From Listeria kieliensis (GTDB lineage: Bacteria > Bacillota > Bacilli > Lactobacillales > Listeriaceae): a stretch of DNA of 64,000 nucleotides. Positions 41,452 to 54,375 of this stretch are shown here, piece by piece. Position 1 is the stretch's first letter, and every line of letters starts with the position of its first letter. A model generated the notes under the pieces. That model searched no databases, had not been told where the DNA came from, and worked only from the letters and a program-made list of their open reading frames with translations. Location of the stretch: assembly GCF_003369925.1 (NCBI RefSeq), contig NZ_LARY01000002.1:682001-746000 (forward strand), read 5' to 3'. Position numbers and translations under genes: made by a program.

Positions 41452-41613
41452 TTATTCACGCAAAAAAGCCTTCCTATTCACGGAAAGCACAGTCAATTTG
41501 TTTTTGTCCTTGTTCGCTGCTTTGTAAAAAATTGAAATTTCGTTTTGGTTTTCTCTAAAGAAGTTTTTGTATCCTTCAATTTCTTTTTCTGGAGCATTTG
41601 CAACATCAGAACC
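41452..41613 (-). pseudogene. 53-codon open remnant between spoVG and glmU
   Basis: On the minus strand an open frame follows a TGA at 41616-41614 and ends at TAA 41454-41452. It reads VANAPEKEIEGYKNFFRENQ, then ISIFYKAANKDKNK and LTVLSVNRKAFLRE. The composition is that of a soluble, hydrophilic protein end, but there is no start codon in frame. Possibly the 3' end of a lost gene, possibly chance. The rest of the 357-base gap holds a spoVG terminator and the glmU leader. Confidence 0.3.
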
Positions 41614-41677
41614 TCATTTCAACAATTTCCTCCATTATAACATAGCCACCCAGCTAAAAAAAGAGCGAAACCAAAAA

Positions 41678-41705
41678 GGACTATCGCCAAAAAGGCGATA
41701 GTCCT
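41678..41705 (-). terminator. Terminator after spoVG copy 1
   Basis: Perfect 12-bp stem AGGACTATCGCC/GGCGATAGTCCT with loop TTTTT (minus strand) and a following T-run, 17 bases after the stop codon. Confidence 0.9.
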
Positions 41706-41722
41706 AGCATTTGATCATCATA

Positions 41723-42028
41723 TTATTCAGCAGATTCTGGATCAGATTCCTCTGACGCAGCATTTGCTTCTTCTTCACCAACACGTTCGTATTCTGCAAG
41801 AACTACATCTTGAATTTTACCACGTGTATCCGAATTAATTGGATGTGCAATATCACGGAATTCCCCATCAACACCGCGTTTGCTTGGCATTGCTACAAAA
41901 AGACCGTTGTTTCCGTCAATCACACGAATATCGTGTACGACAAACTCCTCATCTAATGTGATTGAAGCAATTGCTCTCATTCTTCCGTCAGTTTCCACTC
42001 GACGAAGTCTAACATCTGTTACTTGCAT
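41723..42028 (-). CDS. spoVG: SpoVG-family regulator, copy 1
   Basis: Protein of 101 residues. The SpoVG core starts [20 protein letters not shown] and contains [20 protein letters not shown] and [18 protein letters not shown], with an acidic tail. SpoVG proteins bind nucleic acid; in L. monocytogenes SpoVG is an RNA-binding global regulator. Downstream member of a tandem pair. Confidence 0.95.
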   Translation of the reverse strand: MQVTDVRLRRVETDGRMRAIASITLDEEFVVHDIRVIDGNNGLFVAMPSKRGVDGEFRDIAHPINSDTRGKIQDVVLAEYERVGEEEANAASEESDPESAE

Positions 42029-42156
42029 TCTCTCGTCACTCCTTATCCCTAATGCCCTTAGCCAAAGATGCGGTTTGCGATTTTTCTTTCGGTAACAGAT
42101 TTAATCCCCTCTCTGTTCCATATCTCGCCGCATTTCCTTTAAATAAGGGGATTTCT

Positions 42157-42474
42157 TTATTCTGCCGCAGCTTCTTCACTTTCAGAGCTTCCATCAACTG
42201 CAACTGGTTCTTCTGCTACGTCATAAGCAGCAATAACTGCTTCCTGAATTTTCGCACGCGTATCCGAGTTAATTGGATGCGCAATGTCACGGAATTCCCC
42301 ATCAGGAGTCCGCTTGCTTGGCATCGCTACAAAAAGCCCATCATTTCCATCGATGACACGAATATCATGTACAACGAATTCTCCGTCAATTGTGATTGAA
42401 GAAATAGCTTTCATTCTTCCATCTGTCAATACTTTACGTAATCTCACATCTGTAATTTCCATTTTCTTCACCAC
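42157..42474 (-). CDS. spoVG: SpoVG-family regulator, copy 2
   Basis: Protein of 105 residues, strongly similar to copy 1 through the core ([40 protein letters not shown]) but with a different acidic tail ending EEAAAE. A tandem spoVG pair at this place is typical of Listeria. A hairpin AATCCCC...GGGGATT lies in the gap between the copies. Confidence 0.95.
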   Translation of the reverse strand: MVKKMEITDVRLRKVLTDGRMKAISSITIDGEFVVHDIRVIDGNDGLFVAMPSKRTPDGEFRDIAHPINSDTRAKIQEAVIAAYDVAEEPVAVDGSSESEEAAAE

Positions 42475-42590
42475 CTTAAGTCTAGTTGCTCAGCTTTTCA
42501 ACCTAGCTGTCTGTGCAACAAAATTAGTCTTGATTTACAGAAAACAGAGATTCATACTTTCTCACCAGGCACCTCGTTTTCTATATTCAT

Positions 42591-42619
42591 ATGATAATAA
42601 AAAAAGATGAATTTGACAA
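42591..42619 (-). promoter_or_regulatory. Promoter of the spoVG pair
   Basis: TTGTCA (42619-42614), 17-base spacer, TATCAT (42596-42591) on the minus strand, leaving a leader of about 110 bases before spoVG copy 2. Confidence 0.65.
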
Positions 42620-43124
42620 CTTTGTGAACTCTAAGTTTTTTCATCACTTTCATATCCTTAAACCATTGACAAAAAGTGATTGTTTTTTAATTGTTTTAAA
42701 TTGTTCAACTAGATATTGAATTTTCTTGTAATCCTTTTGGATCAGTTATTTCAATGACTGAGTTTTTATAAAATTCATTTCTTACCATTAGCTTTCAAAA
42801 GATAAATTTGATAAAAACTGTGCACAATAAAAATTTATTTTTTTGCAGTGCTGAAAAGAAAAACTTTACAAAATAGCATTCAAAATTTTTGCGTATTTTT
42901 TCACAATATCACAAAAGAATCTTTCGAAAACGTTGTCAAAAAGCCATTTTCTTTTAATTCACACTTTGAAGGTAAGAATTAAAGTGTAGATTTTTAGTTC
43001 TTATGTAACAAAATTGTTAAAATTGAATGACAAGACACTTGTATATAATATATATTACGTTTTTCGAACAAAAACCAAGTTTTTATATTCTTATGTGATC
43101 CCCTTTCTTCTACATTCACATAAA
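42620..43124. other. AT-rich gene-free stretch upstream of spoVG
   Basis: Some 500 bases with no credible frame. On the plus strand a possible promoter (TATAAT near 43046) leads into TTATGTGA...TCACATAA, an 8-bp stem whose 17-base loop has TCCCC (43092-43124). This could be an undescribed small RNA, but there is no T-run terminator on that strand. Confidence 0.3.
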
Positions 43125-43168
43125 AACATGCTTTAAATAAAGAGTCATACGTTTATTTAAAGCATGTT
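43125..43168 (-). terminator. Terminator of the MacAB-like operon
   Basis: Stem CATGCTTTAAATAAA/TTTATTTAAAGCATG with loop around CGTATGACTC, then TTTTTATG on the minus strand, right after the permease stop. Confidence 0.85.
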
Positions 43169-43177
43169 CATTGATTC

Positions 43178-44389
43178 TTATTCGGATCGAAGTGCGTCAA
43201 TCGGACGAAGTTTAGATGCTTTATTCGCAGGTGCAAGCCCAAAGATGATGCCGATACATAGTGAAAAGACAAAGGAGAAAATAATGGTGCCTGCGGTCAC
43301 ACCAGATGGAATATCTGCTACATTCCCAAAGATAAGCGCACCACTTACTCCAATGATGATGCCGATAATGCCTCCAACAACGCTGATAACAACAGATTCA
43401 ATTAAAAATTGTGTAAGGATATCACGTTTTTTTGCACCAAGCGCTTTACGGATACCTATCTCGCGGGTTCGCTCGCTCACAGAGACAAGCATGATGTTCA
43501 TGATGCCAATTCCGCCGACGATAAGGGAAATGGCCGCGATTGCCCCTAAAGCCGTCGTAAGGGTGCCGCTGATCGTATTAAAGGCACTTAGGATTTCTTG
43601 TTGGTTGATGACTTGATACGGCTGTTCAAGCCCGGTATCGGATGCCGGCTTGGATTTGTCGTCGGTATCTTGATTGAATTTAATGGATAAGCGCGATTCT
43701 AAGGTGCTCACCACAAAATCGACGTCTTCGGCTGTCTTAGCTTCTACATAGATGGTGCGGACATTTGCATCCTTAAGCAAGCGCTGTGCCGCCATGATCG
43801 GGATGAAGACTTGGTCGTCGCTTGAGCCCATCATGGATGCGCCTTTTTCTTTAAGAACACCAACCACTTTATATGGCAGCCCGTTTAAGCGGATCGTTTT
43901 CCCAACCGGGTTAGCAAAACCAAAAAGGTCTTTAGCAACTGTCGGGCCAATCACCGCCACTTTTTGACCGTATTCAATATCAATCGGTAAAAGGAAGCGC
44001 CCGTTTTCTAGCTCAAGGCTTCTCGCTCCTTTGTACTGGTCGTTTGTTCCGATGACTTTTAAGTTTTTCGACTGGTAATCATTGGTCGCTGTTGCTTGGC
44101 CAGAAAGTTCGGGTGACACGCTTTTCACGCCGTCAATCGACTGATATTTCATCGCTTCATCATAGCTGAATTTATCGTTTGGATTGGTTGAATTATTCAT
44201 GACGGTCACAAGATTGGAACCTAAGCTTCCCATTTGTTCGTTCACTTTTTGAGTTACGCCATTTCCTAAAGAAACAAGGAGAATGACGGAAGCCACTCCA
44301 ATGATAATCCCAAGCATAGTCAAGAAGGAACGCAATTTGCTTGAGCGAAGTTGTTTAAATGCCATTTTCATGCTTTGAAGTGCGCTCAA
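43178..44389 (-). CDS. MacB-type ABC transporter permease
   Basis: Protein of 403 residues: an N-terminal membrane segment (FLTMLGIIIGVASVILLVSL), a MacB periplasmic-core-like extracellular domain, and three C-terminal membrane segments with the FtsX signature (MNIMLVSVSERTREIGIRKA). Type VII ABC fold, usually exporting peptides or antimicrobials or acting as a sensor. Overlaps the ATPase gene by 4 bases. Confidence 0.92.
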   Translation of the reverse strand: MSALQSMKMAFKQLRSSKLRSFLTMLGIIIGVASVILLVSLGNGVTQKVNEQMGSLGSNLVTVMNNSTNPNDKFSYDEAMKYQSIDGVKSVSPELSGQATATNDYQSKNLKVIGTNDQYKGARSLELENGRFLLPIDIEYGQKVAVIGPTVAKDLFGFANPVGKTIRLNGLPYKVVGVLKEKGASMMGSSDDQVFIPIMAAQRLLKDANVRTIYVEAKTAEDVDFVVSTLESRLSIKFNQDTDDKSKPASDTGLEQPYQVINQQEILSAFNTISGTLTTALGAIAAISLIVGGIGIMNIMLVSVSERTREIGIRKALGAKKRDILTQFLIESVVISVVGGIIGIIIGVSGALIFGNVADIPSGVTAGTIIFSFVFSLCIGIIFGLAPANKASKLRPIDALRSE

Positions 44390-45072
44390 TTTGCCACCTC
44401 CTCATGATAAAGCCGTCCGTCTTGGATGCGGATGCTACGCGTGCCATATTTTGCTAACTCAAGATCATGCGTAATCATTACAATAGTGTTTCCGGCTTTG
44501 TTTAAGTCTTTCAGGATGCTCATCACTTCTTTGCCGGTTTTGGAGTCAAGCGCGCCAGTTGGTTCGTCGGCTAATAAAATGGACGGGTTCGCGGATAACG
44601 CGCGCGCTATCGCCACACGCTGCTGCTGCCCTCCTGATAGTTGTGTTGGCAAGTTATTTTTCTTGTCTGAAAGGCCAACTTTCCCAAGGGAATCAAGTGC
44701 GATTTTTTCTCGCTTCGATAAGCTGTAACCTCCATAAATAAGCGGCAATTCCACATTTTCAAGTGCCGATAGTTTCGTAAGCAAGTTAAATTGCTGAAAA
44801 ATAAAGCCGATTTTTTTATTACGGATCTCGGAAAGTTTATTATCATTTAGTTCGTAAACGTCCACGCCATCAAGATGATAACTGCCTTCATCTGGAACAT
44901 CTAAACAGCCGATCATATTCATCAAAGTGGATTTTCCCGATCCGGATGGTCCGACAATGGAGAGAAAATCACCTTCATTTACTGAAAGGGAAACATCATC
45001 AAGCGCTTTAAAGGTTTCGTCGCCTAAAGTATAGGTTTTCGTGATATTTTTCATTTCAATCAGCGGATTCAT
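44386..45072 (-). CDS. MacB/LolD-type ABC transporter ATPase
   Basis: Protein of 228 residues: Walker [11 protein letters not shown]-loop FQQFNLL, signature [15 protein letters not shown], Walker [14 protein letters not shown]-loop MITHD. The long open frame starts earlier, but AGGAGGGATC ahead of the ATG at 45072 sets the start. Energises the permease encoded downstream. Confidence 0.95.
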   Translation of the reverse strand: MNPLIEMKNITKTYTLGDETFKALDDVSLSVNEGDFLSIVGPSGSGKSTLMNMIGCLDVPDEGSYHLDGVDVYELNDNKLSEIRNKKIGFIFQQFNLLTKLSALENVELPLIYGGYSLSKREKIALDSLGKVGLSDKKNNLPTQLSGGQQQRVAIARALSANPSILLADEPTGALDSKTGKEVMSILKDLNKAGNTIVMITHDLELAKYGTRSIRIQDGRLYHEEVAN

Positions 45073-45101
45073 ACGTGATCCCTCCTTCCTTTTTTCAGTC
45101 A

Positions 45102-45788
45102 TTAAAATCCAGACTCTTGTGTGTTTGACTTGTTGGAAGGCAGGATAACTTTATCCCCTTTAGAAAGACCTTTTGTGATTTCAATATTATCTTCGTTATG
45201 CAAGCCAGTTGTAACAATTTTCTTTTCTTTTTTCACTTTTCCGTTTTTATCTTTTTTCGGTAACATTACATAGTAACGGTTATCATCATCTTTTTGAACG
45301 GCTTCAATTGGCAAGTAAACTGCATTTGCTTTTTCTTGCACGAGAATTGATGCGTCTGCTGTCATCCCTGCTTTCAGTCCGTCTGTTTGGTCAAGCGAAA
45401 TAATCACTGGGAATGAAGATACGCCATTTTGCACTTGTCCTTGCTCCGCAATTTGCTTCACTTTTCCTTTAAAGGTTTTATCAGGAAGCGCCGTCACATT
45501 AACGGTTACTTCTTGGTCTACTTTAACATTCGGAATATCAAGCTCGTCCATTTGTACTTGAAGTTCTAGCTCATCATAATTAGGGACTGCTTTATTCGCC
45601 GCTACGATAACCCCCGTTGCAGTTGCGTCAATTTTCATCTCGCCTTGTTTCACTTTTGTTTCGACTCCATCACTTTTCGAACTATTTGTTGCAGCATCTT
45701 TATTATCCTTATTTAAAAAGGTAATGACGACTCCTGCAATAACAATGATAACCACGATTGCGATCAACCATTTGACCCACTTTTTCAT
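45102..45788 (-). CDS. Membrane-fusion (HlyD/RND-type) adaptor of an ABC exporter
   Basis: Protein of 228 residues: N-terminal membrane anchor (WLIAIVVIIVIAGVVITFL), then MacA-like barrel-sandwich and beta-barrel parts (DELELQVQMDELDIPNVKVD, QVQNGVSSFPVIISLD, GLKAGMTADASILV). First gene of a three-gene adaptor-ATPase-permease operon, as lmo0193-0195. The coiled-coil hairpin is absent or very short, giving a compact Gram-positive form. Confidence 0.9.
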   Translation of the reverse strand: MKKWVKWLIAIVVIIVIAGVVITFLNKDNKDAATNSSKSDGVETKVKQGEMKIDATATGVIVAANKAVPNYDELELQVQMDELDIPNVKVDQEVTVNVTALPDKTFKGKVKQIAEQGQVQNGVSSFPVIISLDQTDGLKAGMTADASILVQEKANAVYLPIEAVQKDDDNRYYVMLPKKDKNGKVKKEKKIVTTGLHNEDNIEITKGLSKGDKVILPSNKSNTQESGF

Positions 45789-45886
45789 ACTGTTTCCTCC
45801 TACTCGAATCTAGAATTACATAACCCATATTTTACCATAATTAGAAGCATTTGAACGTGCGGCGCTAGACTGAATTTCATAAAAAA

Positions 45887-45912
45887 AGAAAGCTGCTGTG
45901 GCAGCTTTCTTT
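45887..45912 (-). terminator. Terminator after purR
   Basis: Stem AAGAAAGCTGC/GCAGCTTTCTT with loop and T-run on the minus strand; it touches the purR stop codon. Confidence 0.88.
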
Positions 45913-46732
45913 ATTCGGCTGAAAAGTAGTTACCTTCAACCACTTCAATTTGTCGTTCTTTCACATTTACATTTTTGATCTTAACGAGCGAAACGTAGTC
46001 ATCAACGAGGCGTTCCTCCGCATATTCCGACTCGACTAAGACACCAATTCCGACAAGCGTCGCCTTAAATTCATCCAAAAGATTTTTCATTCCATTAATG
46101 GTTCCGCCCGCTTTCATGAAATCATCCACAATCACAACGCGCGATCCTTCTGGTAAACTCCGTTTCGAAAGCTCCATTTTTTCAATGCGCTTGCTAGAAC
46201 CGGAAACGTAATTAATGCTTACTGTCGAACCTTCTGTTACTTTGCTGTCACGTCTCACGATCACAAACGGCACGCTTAAATGTTCTGCCACTGCTTGCGC
46301 GATCGGAATCCCTTTTGTGGCAACGGTCATAATCGCATCAATCGGTTTATCGTTAAATTTCGTCGCTAAAATTTTGCCGATCGCTTTCAGTGTAACTGGC
46401 TCTCCAAGCAAATCAGATAAGTATAAATAGCCGCCAGGAAGCAAACGATCCGGCTCTGCAATTCGGTTGCAAAGCGTCTGGATAAAATCAAGCACATCTG
46501 CATTATCAGCTTTTGAAATATAACGCACGCCACCAGCTGCTCCTGGAACCGTCTCAAGCGTGCCAATGCCACGATCTTCGAATGTTTTCTTGATGATGAC
46601 TAAATCCTCACTAATAGATGATTTAGCGGAACCGTAGCGTCCTGCAAACATCGTAAGCGGGATCAGTTTTCGTGGATGTGCCAGCAAAAACTGCGTCATA
46701 TCAATTAACCGTTCACTGCGCCGAACTTTCAT
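45911..46732 (-). CDS. purR: Purine operon repressor PurR
   Basis: Protein of 273 residues: an N-terminal winged helix (RSERLIDMTQFLLAHPRKLI, YGSAKSSISEDL) and a C-terminal phosphoribosyltransferase-like domain with PRPP motif SRVVIVDDFMKAGGTINGM. Binds PurBoxes and is released by PRPP. Order purR downstream of ispE is as in Bacillus. Confidence 0.95.
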   Translation of the reverse strand: MKVRRSERLIDMTQFLLAHPRKLIPLTMFAGRYGSAKSSISEDLVIIKKTFEDRGIGTLETVPGAAGGVRYISKADNADVLDFIQTLCNRIAEPDRLLPGGYLYLSDLLGEPVTLKAIGKILATKFNDKPIDAIMTVATKGIPIAQAVAEHLSVPFVIVRRDSKVTEGSTVSINYVSGSSKRIEKMELSKRSLPEGSRVVIVDDFMKAGGTINGMKNLLDEFKATLVGIGVLVESEYAEERLVDDYVSLVKIKNVNVKERQIEVVEGNYFSAE

Positions 46733-46888
46733 TGTCTCTCTCCCTCTTCAAAATCCGCATAATTTTAAAAAAATTATATGTTTTGTCCGTATTTTCTTCA
46801 TTATAAAACGACTTCGTAGAATTGACAACTACCAAGAAGTATTTTCAGGGATTTTCATAGTTTTTTATTGATTTACTACATAAAAAAA

Positions 46889-46913
46889 GCGCCACCCCAA
46901 ATGGCGTCGCGCT
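46889..46913 (-). terminator. Terminator after ispE
   Basis: Stem AGCGCGACGCC/GGTGGCGCT (imperfect) followed by TTTTTTT on the minus strand, overlapping the ispE stop. Confidence 0.75.
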
Positions 46914-47781
46914 ATTTGTTTATCCCTTCATCATTCCAGGGTCTCACCATATAAACTTCTGAGCAAAAACCACGTAAGCCATTATATACTCGCTTAGCAC
47001 GTGAATATTGCTTTACGATAGCAAACACTGTTGGTCCGCTTCCGCTCATCATCGCTGCGTCTGCACCAAATTCAAGCATTTTTTGCTTCAGCTGTTTAAC
47101 TTTTGGATTCTTTTCAAGCGTGACACTCTCAAGCACGTTTCCCATTGAATCACAGATTGCATCTAAATCTCCCGCTTCAATACCTGCAAGCATTCGTTTG
47201 GTATCTGGATGCTCGACTTCGTCCAATTTAAGTTCTTTATAAACAGACGGCGTTGAGATGCTGATACTCGGCTTGGCTAGGATGATCCAGCAGCTAGGCA
47301 TCATCGGTAGCTTTTGAATAACTTCACCACGACCAGTCGCAAACGCGGTGCCCCCGTAAAGACAGAAAGCAATATCCGATCCGATTCTTGCGCTAAGTTC
47401 TGCCAGTTCTTCAAGCGAAAGTCCAAGTTTCCAAAGTTCATTCAACCCTTTAAGCGCTGCAGCGGCATCCGTGCTTCCTCCGGCCAGTCCCGCCGAAACC
47501 GGGATTTGCTTATCAAGCGTTATTCGCGCTCCCATCCTCACGTTATATTTTTCTTTTAAAAGAAGGGCAGCTTGATAAACAAGGTTACGGTGGTCATTCG
47601 GAATAAAATGTGCCCGCACGTCAAGAATGATTTCATCACTCGAAATGAGTTCGAGCTCCAAGCGGTCGGCAAGGTCAATTGTTGTCATTACCATTTCCAC
47701 TTCATGATAGCCATCTTCACGCTTATATAGAGCGTCCAAAGATAAATTAATTTTAGCCGGCGCCTTTAAATCTATTTTCAT
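46912..47781 (-). CDS. ispE: 4-diphosphocytidyl-2-C-methyl-D-erythritol kinase
   Basis: GHMP kinase of 289 residues of the MEP isoprenoid pathway. Seen: [38 protein letters not shown] (ATP loop), [11 protein letters not shown]. Located between veg and purR, the conserved Bacillus order. Confidence 0.96.
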   Translation of the reverse strand: MKIDLKAPAKINLSLDALYKREDGYHEVEMVMTTIDLADRLELELISSDEIILDVRAHFIPNDHRNLVYQAALLLKEKYNVRMGARITLDKQIPVSAGLAGGSTDAAAALKGLNELWKLGLSLEELAELSARIGSDIAFCLYGGTAFATGRGEVIQKLPMMPSCWIILAKPSISISTPSVYKELKLDEVEHPDTKRMLAGIEAGDLDAICDSMGNVLESVTLEKNPKVKQLKQKMLEFGADAAMMSGSGPTVFAIVKQYSRAKRVYNGLRGFCSEVYMVRPWNDEGINK

Positions 47782-47878
47782 TCTATCTGCCTCCGTCAGT
47801 CCTCTAAAATCTCTTTGTATATTCTATCATAAGCCGAAAGAAATATGTAGCTTGATTTGATTTTCTTCCACAAAAAAA

Positions 47879-47907
47879 AGCTGATCCTTTTTTCGAAAGG
47901 ATCAGCT
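47879..47907 (-). terminator. Terminator after veg
   Basis: Perfect stem AGCTGATCCTTT/AAAGGATCAGCT followed by T8 on the minus strand. Confidence 0.92.
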
Positions 47908-47917
47908 CGCTTATTTC

Positions 47918-48175
47918 TTATAAAGCTAGTTCTTTTTTATCGTCAGTAAATACCAGTTCCACAGCATCAGTTAGAATATCCGTATAACTATAAGATACTC
48001 TTTCAAAATTGTTTTCATCTTGATCAAGTTCAACGATGAATACGGATGGATAAGTTTCCGCTAAAACGCCGCAGCGTTCAATCGTTTTTTTGCGTCCACC
48101 GTGTGCTTTCAAAGTTAGTGCTTTTCCTAGTCTAGCATCTAGACCTTGCTTAATACTTGCAATGGTTTTTGGCAT
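47918..48175 (-). CDS. veg: Veg family protein
   Basis: Protein of 85 residues: [40 protein letters not shown], and the [16 protein letters not shown] end. Veg stimulates biofilm formation in B. subtilis through SinR. The frame is open 17 codons further, but GAGGTGGAG precedes the ATG at 48175. Confidence 0.95.
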   Translation of the reverse strand: MPKTIASIKQGLDARLGKALTLKAHGGRKKTIERCGVLAETYPSVFIVELDQDENNFERVSYSYTDILTDAVELVFTDDKKELAL

Positions 48176-48284
48176 TATCTCCACCTCACTATTTACTAGT
48201 ATAACATAAACAGCAGTGAAAATCAATAAGATAATATTTTATCAGGGATAGCAAGCCATGTCAACAAAGAAATCCCATTTTGAG

Positions 48285-49737
<1,453 letters not shown>

Positions 49738-49794
49738 CTCAAAACGTCCTTTTCTAAAATCAGTAAGCTTATCATATCATAAGCCAAAAGAAAA

Positions 49795-49821
49795 AGCGAA
49801 GCCCGATTAGTCAGCCTCGCT
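49795..49821 (-). terminator. Terminator after yabE
   Basis: Stem AGCGAGGC/GGCTTCGCT with TTTTTC on the minus strand, shortly after the yabE stop. Confidence 0.75.
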
Positions 49822-49839
49822 CTTTATCCATGTTTTTAA

Positions 49840-51081
49840 TTAGAGAACCGTAACGGTCACCGTCCGGCGTCCCCAGCTTATGCAAGCTGCGTTACTCGGG
49901 AAGTAAACATCCACGATATTCCCTTTAATCGCACCGCCAGTATCCCCAGCGATTGCTTCACCGTATCCAGAAACGTAAACGCGTGAACCGAGTGGAATAA
50001 CACTTGGATCTACAGCAACTACTTTCATCCCTGGATTCGCAGACAAGTTAATGCCTGTTGCCGTCACGCCACCACCTGTATAAGCCGTGGACTGCATCGT
50101 GAACGTTCTACCGCCACTTGGTGTGCTACTGCTACTTGATGCTGAACTTGCTTGCTCAGGTGGTGCTGCTACAGCTTTCTTACCCGAATTTTTGTGGCTA
50201 ACTGCCGCTACTTGAATTTGTTTCGTACCACGCGCTACCACTTTATTTTTACTATCTGTTAGAAGAGATTCGCCTACGCGTTTGCGGGATTTCTCTTTGC
50301 CATTTTCAAAAACAACTTCATATTTGACTTTCTTCGTACCGTGTTTTCCATCCGAAAGAAGTTTTGTTTCTCCTTTTTCCAAGCTGGAATCCTCTTTATA
50401 CACAGTGTCAAAAGCAATCTTTTCATTTTTTTCTTCCGTCTTTTTATCAACATATGTAACACAAACTGTCATGTTTTCTTTTAAGTCAGCGTCTTTTTCA
50501 GGTGATACGCGATCATCTTTTCCTAGCTTGATATTTTTTTCATCAAGTAGATCTTGAACACTGCTTTTTGTTGACCAGACGTTTTCTTTTTTCTCCCCAT
50601 TTTGAAGCGATAGTGCAATCGCTCGGTTAATGTTTACGTTCATGCCATCTTTAACTTTTGCATCAAGCGCAACGTTAACAGCATCTTGTGGACGCGTTGT
50701 AATGTTTTCGTCCTTTAAAACGTCACCAACCGTTTTTTTCGTACTCCACACTTTTTCTTTGTTGCCGTTATCTATGATAGTAAGCTGGTTTGCTTTCGTG
50801 TAATCGATTTTCATGCCATCTTTGATTTTCGTGTTTTTCGCAGGAGACACTGCGTCATGTGCGGAAAGTTTAATTCCTGACTCATCTAATGCTTCTCCCA
50901 CTGTTTTGGCATGTGTTTTTGCTTCGATTTTTTCACCAGCGTTATTAATAATGATATCGTTTTTAGTTCCTTCGAAAACGAAATAAAAAACCAATGATAC
51001 TACAATAACAAATCCTGCGATCATAAGCGGTAATTTCCATTTTGATGATCGAACAGAGTTACTGCTGTTTTCCATGGTCAT
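49840..51081 (-). CDS. yabE: YabE/Rpf2-like cell-wall enzyme (DUF348-G5-3D)
   Basis: Protein of 413 residues. An N-terminal membrane anchor (about 17-36), three DUF348 repeats, a G5 domain (about 205-285), a serine-rich linker (SSASSSSSTP) and a C-terminal 3D domain with VAVDPSVIPLGSRVYV, AGDTGGAIKGNIVDVYF. The 3D/Sps domain resembles a lytic transglycosylase; L. monocytogenes Lmo0186 of this type is called Rpf2. Strong promoter upstream; single-gene unit. Confidence 0.93.
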   Translation of the reverse strand: MTMENSSNSVRSSKWKLPLMIAGFVIVVSLVFYFVFEGTKNDIIINNAGEKIEAKTHAKTVGEALDESGIKLSAHDAVSPAKNTKIKDGMKIDYTKANQLTIIDNGNKEKVWSTKKTVGDVLKDENITTRPQDAVNVALDAKVKDGMNVNINRAIALSLQNGEKKENVWSTKSSVQDLLDEKNIKLGKDDRVSPEKDADLKENMTVCVTYVDKKTEEKNEKIAFDTVYKEDSSLEKGETKLLSDGKHGTKKVKYEVVFENGKEKSRKRVGESLLTDSKNKVVARGTKQIQVAAVSHKNSGKKAVAAPPEQASSASSSSSTPSGGRTFTMQSTAYTGGGVTATGINLSANPGMKVVAVDPSVIPLGSRVYVSGYGEAIAGDTGGAIKGNIVDVYFPSNAACISWGRRTVTVTVL

Positions 51082-51109
51082 ATATTTCTCCCCTTTCTAC
51101 TCGCTAGTG

Positions 51110-51139
51110 ATTATATACGGGGGACTAAAGAACTGTCAA
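51110..51139 (-). promoter_or_regulatory. Strong SigA promoter of yabE
   Basis: Consensus TTGACA (51139-51134) and TATAAT (51115-51110) with an 18-base spacer on the minus strand, close to the yabE start. Confidence 0.85.
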
Positions 51140-51378
51140 TTTTTGTGAAGTTTTTTGCATATTTTTATTGATAACGCCTGAAAACCTTGTAATATCAAGC
51201 ATATAAAAGGTATTTTTTCTAACATTTTTTAAATGTAACAGAAATATTTCAAACAACTACGACTCGAGACTTAGGCATAAAATCGTGTGGTTTAGACCAA
51301 ACTCTACTTTTTGTATCCAAAAAGCTTAAGAATAGGTTACAGAGTACTCCTTTTATTACAGTTCCATGACAATGCAAA

Positions 51379-52143
51379 TTATAAGCGAAACAGTTTATTT
51401 GCGTTATTCATTGATAGGCGGGCGATTTCCTCATATTCAAGCTCTTTTAATTCCGCTATTTTTTCGGCAACCAACTTGACAAAAGCTGGTTCATTTCGTT
51501 TCCCGCGATTAGGATGCGGCGCAAGATACGGGGCATCTGTTTCAATCAAAAACTTATCGAGCGGCACTTTTTCGGCTGCTAATTTAGGTAATTTAGCATT
51601 TTTAAATGTAACAGTTCCGCCGAATGAAATATAAAAGTTCAGCGCCAGACATTCTTCCATTACTTCGACCGTTTCACCAAAGCAGTGCATGATGCCACCC
51701 ACTTCTTCAGCGTGTTCTTCTCGCAAAATGCGTACCACGTCTTCTGTTGCTTCACGATTATGAATGACGATGGGTAAATCTACTTCTTTTGCTAGGCGAA
51801 TTTGCTTACGAAATACCTCGAATTGGACTTCTTTAGGCGACGTATCCCAGTGATAATCTAAGCCCATTTCCCCAAGCGCAACCATCTTAGGATGCTTTGT
51901 AAGTTCACGAAGCCAGTCGAGATCTTGATCTGTAAAATCAATGGCATCTGTTGGATGCCAGCCGAGGATCAAATAAATAAAATCGTATTTTTCTGCTAGC
52001 TCAAGCGCCCGTTCAATTGTTTCTTTATTAAAACCAACCACCGCCATTTTAGAAACATCATTTTCTTTGGCACGAAGAATGACATCTTCCAAATCGTCAC
52101 GGAAAGCTTCATCATTTAAGTGGACATGCGTATCAAAAAGCAT
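51379..52143 (-). CDS. tatD: TatD-family metal-dependent hydrolase
   Basis: Amidohydrolase-fold protein of 254 residues: MLFDTHVHLND with the metal HxH, GEMGLDYHWDTSP, PIVIHNREA, MHCFGE and LIETDAPYLAPHPNRGKRNE. TatD proteins are DNases/3'-exonucleases. Lies downstream of metG, as in Bacillus (metS-yabD). Confidence 0.95.
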   Translation of the reverse strand: MLFDTHVHLNDEAFRDDLEDVILRAKENDVSKMAVVGFNKETIERALELAEKYDFIYLILGWHPTDAIDFTDQDLDWLRELTKHPKMVALGEMGLDYHWDTSPKEVQFEVFRKQIRLAKEVDLPIVIHNREATEDVVRILREEHAEEVGGIMHCFGETVEVMEECLALNFYISFGGTVTFKNAKLPKLAAEKVPLDKFLIETDAPYLAPHPNRGKRNEPAFVKLVAEKIAELKELEYEEIARLSMNNANKLFRL

Positions 52144-52222
52144 TTTCTTCCCTCCAAAATTTCATTTCCTTCTATTATACTATTTAAAATTCACTTCGAA
52201 AACTTTCTGCTTTCATGAAAAA

Positions 52223-52254
52223 ATCCTCATTGCGCGAAAACGCGCAATGAGGAT
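52223..52254 (-). terminator. Terminator after metG
   Basis: Perfect 14-bp stem ATCCTCATTGCGCG/CGCGCAATGAGGAT followed by TTTTTTC on the minus strand. Confidence 0.93.
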
Positions 52255-52262
52255 CACTCAAC

Positions 52263-54272
<2,010 letters not shown>

Positions 54273-54375
54273 TCAACTTAACAATTACCACCTATTATAG
54301 CATTTTTTGGAAGATTACGGGAGAGACTTCAAAAAATTTATCTGGTTCTAAAAAAGTACTTCACCCAGTAAAAAT

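Noticed and set aside
41366-42156. Three-copy spoVG array
   Set aside because: Only two spoVG copies exist; the 41.45-41.61 kb remnant shares no residues with SpoVG.
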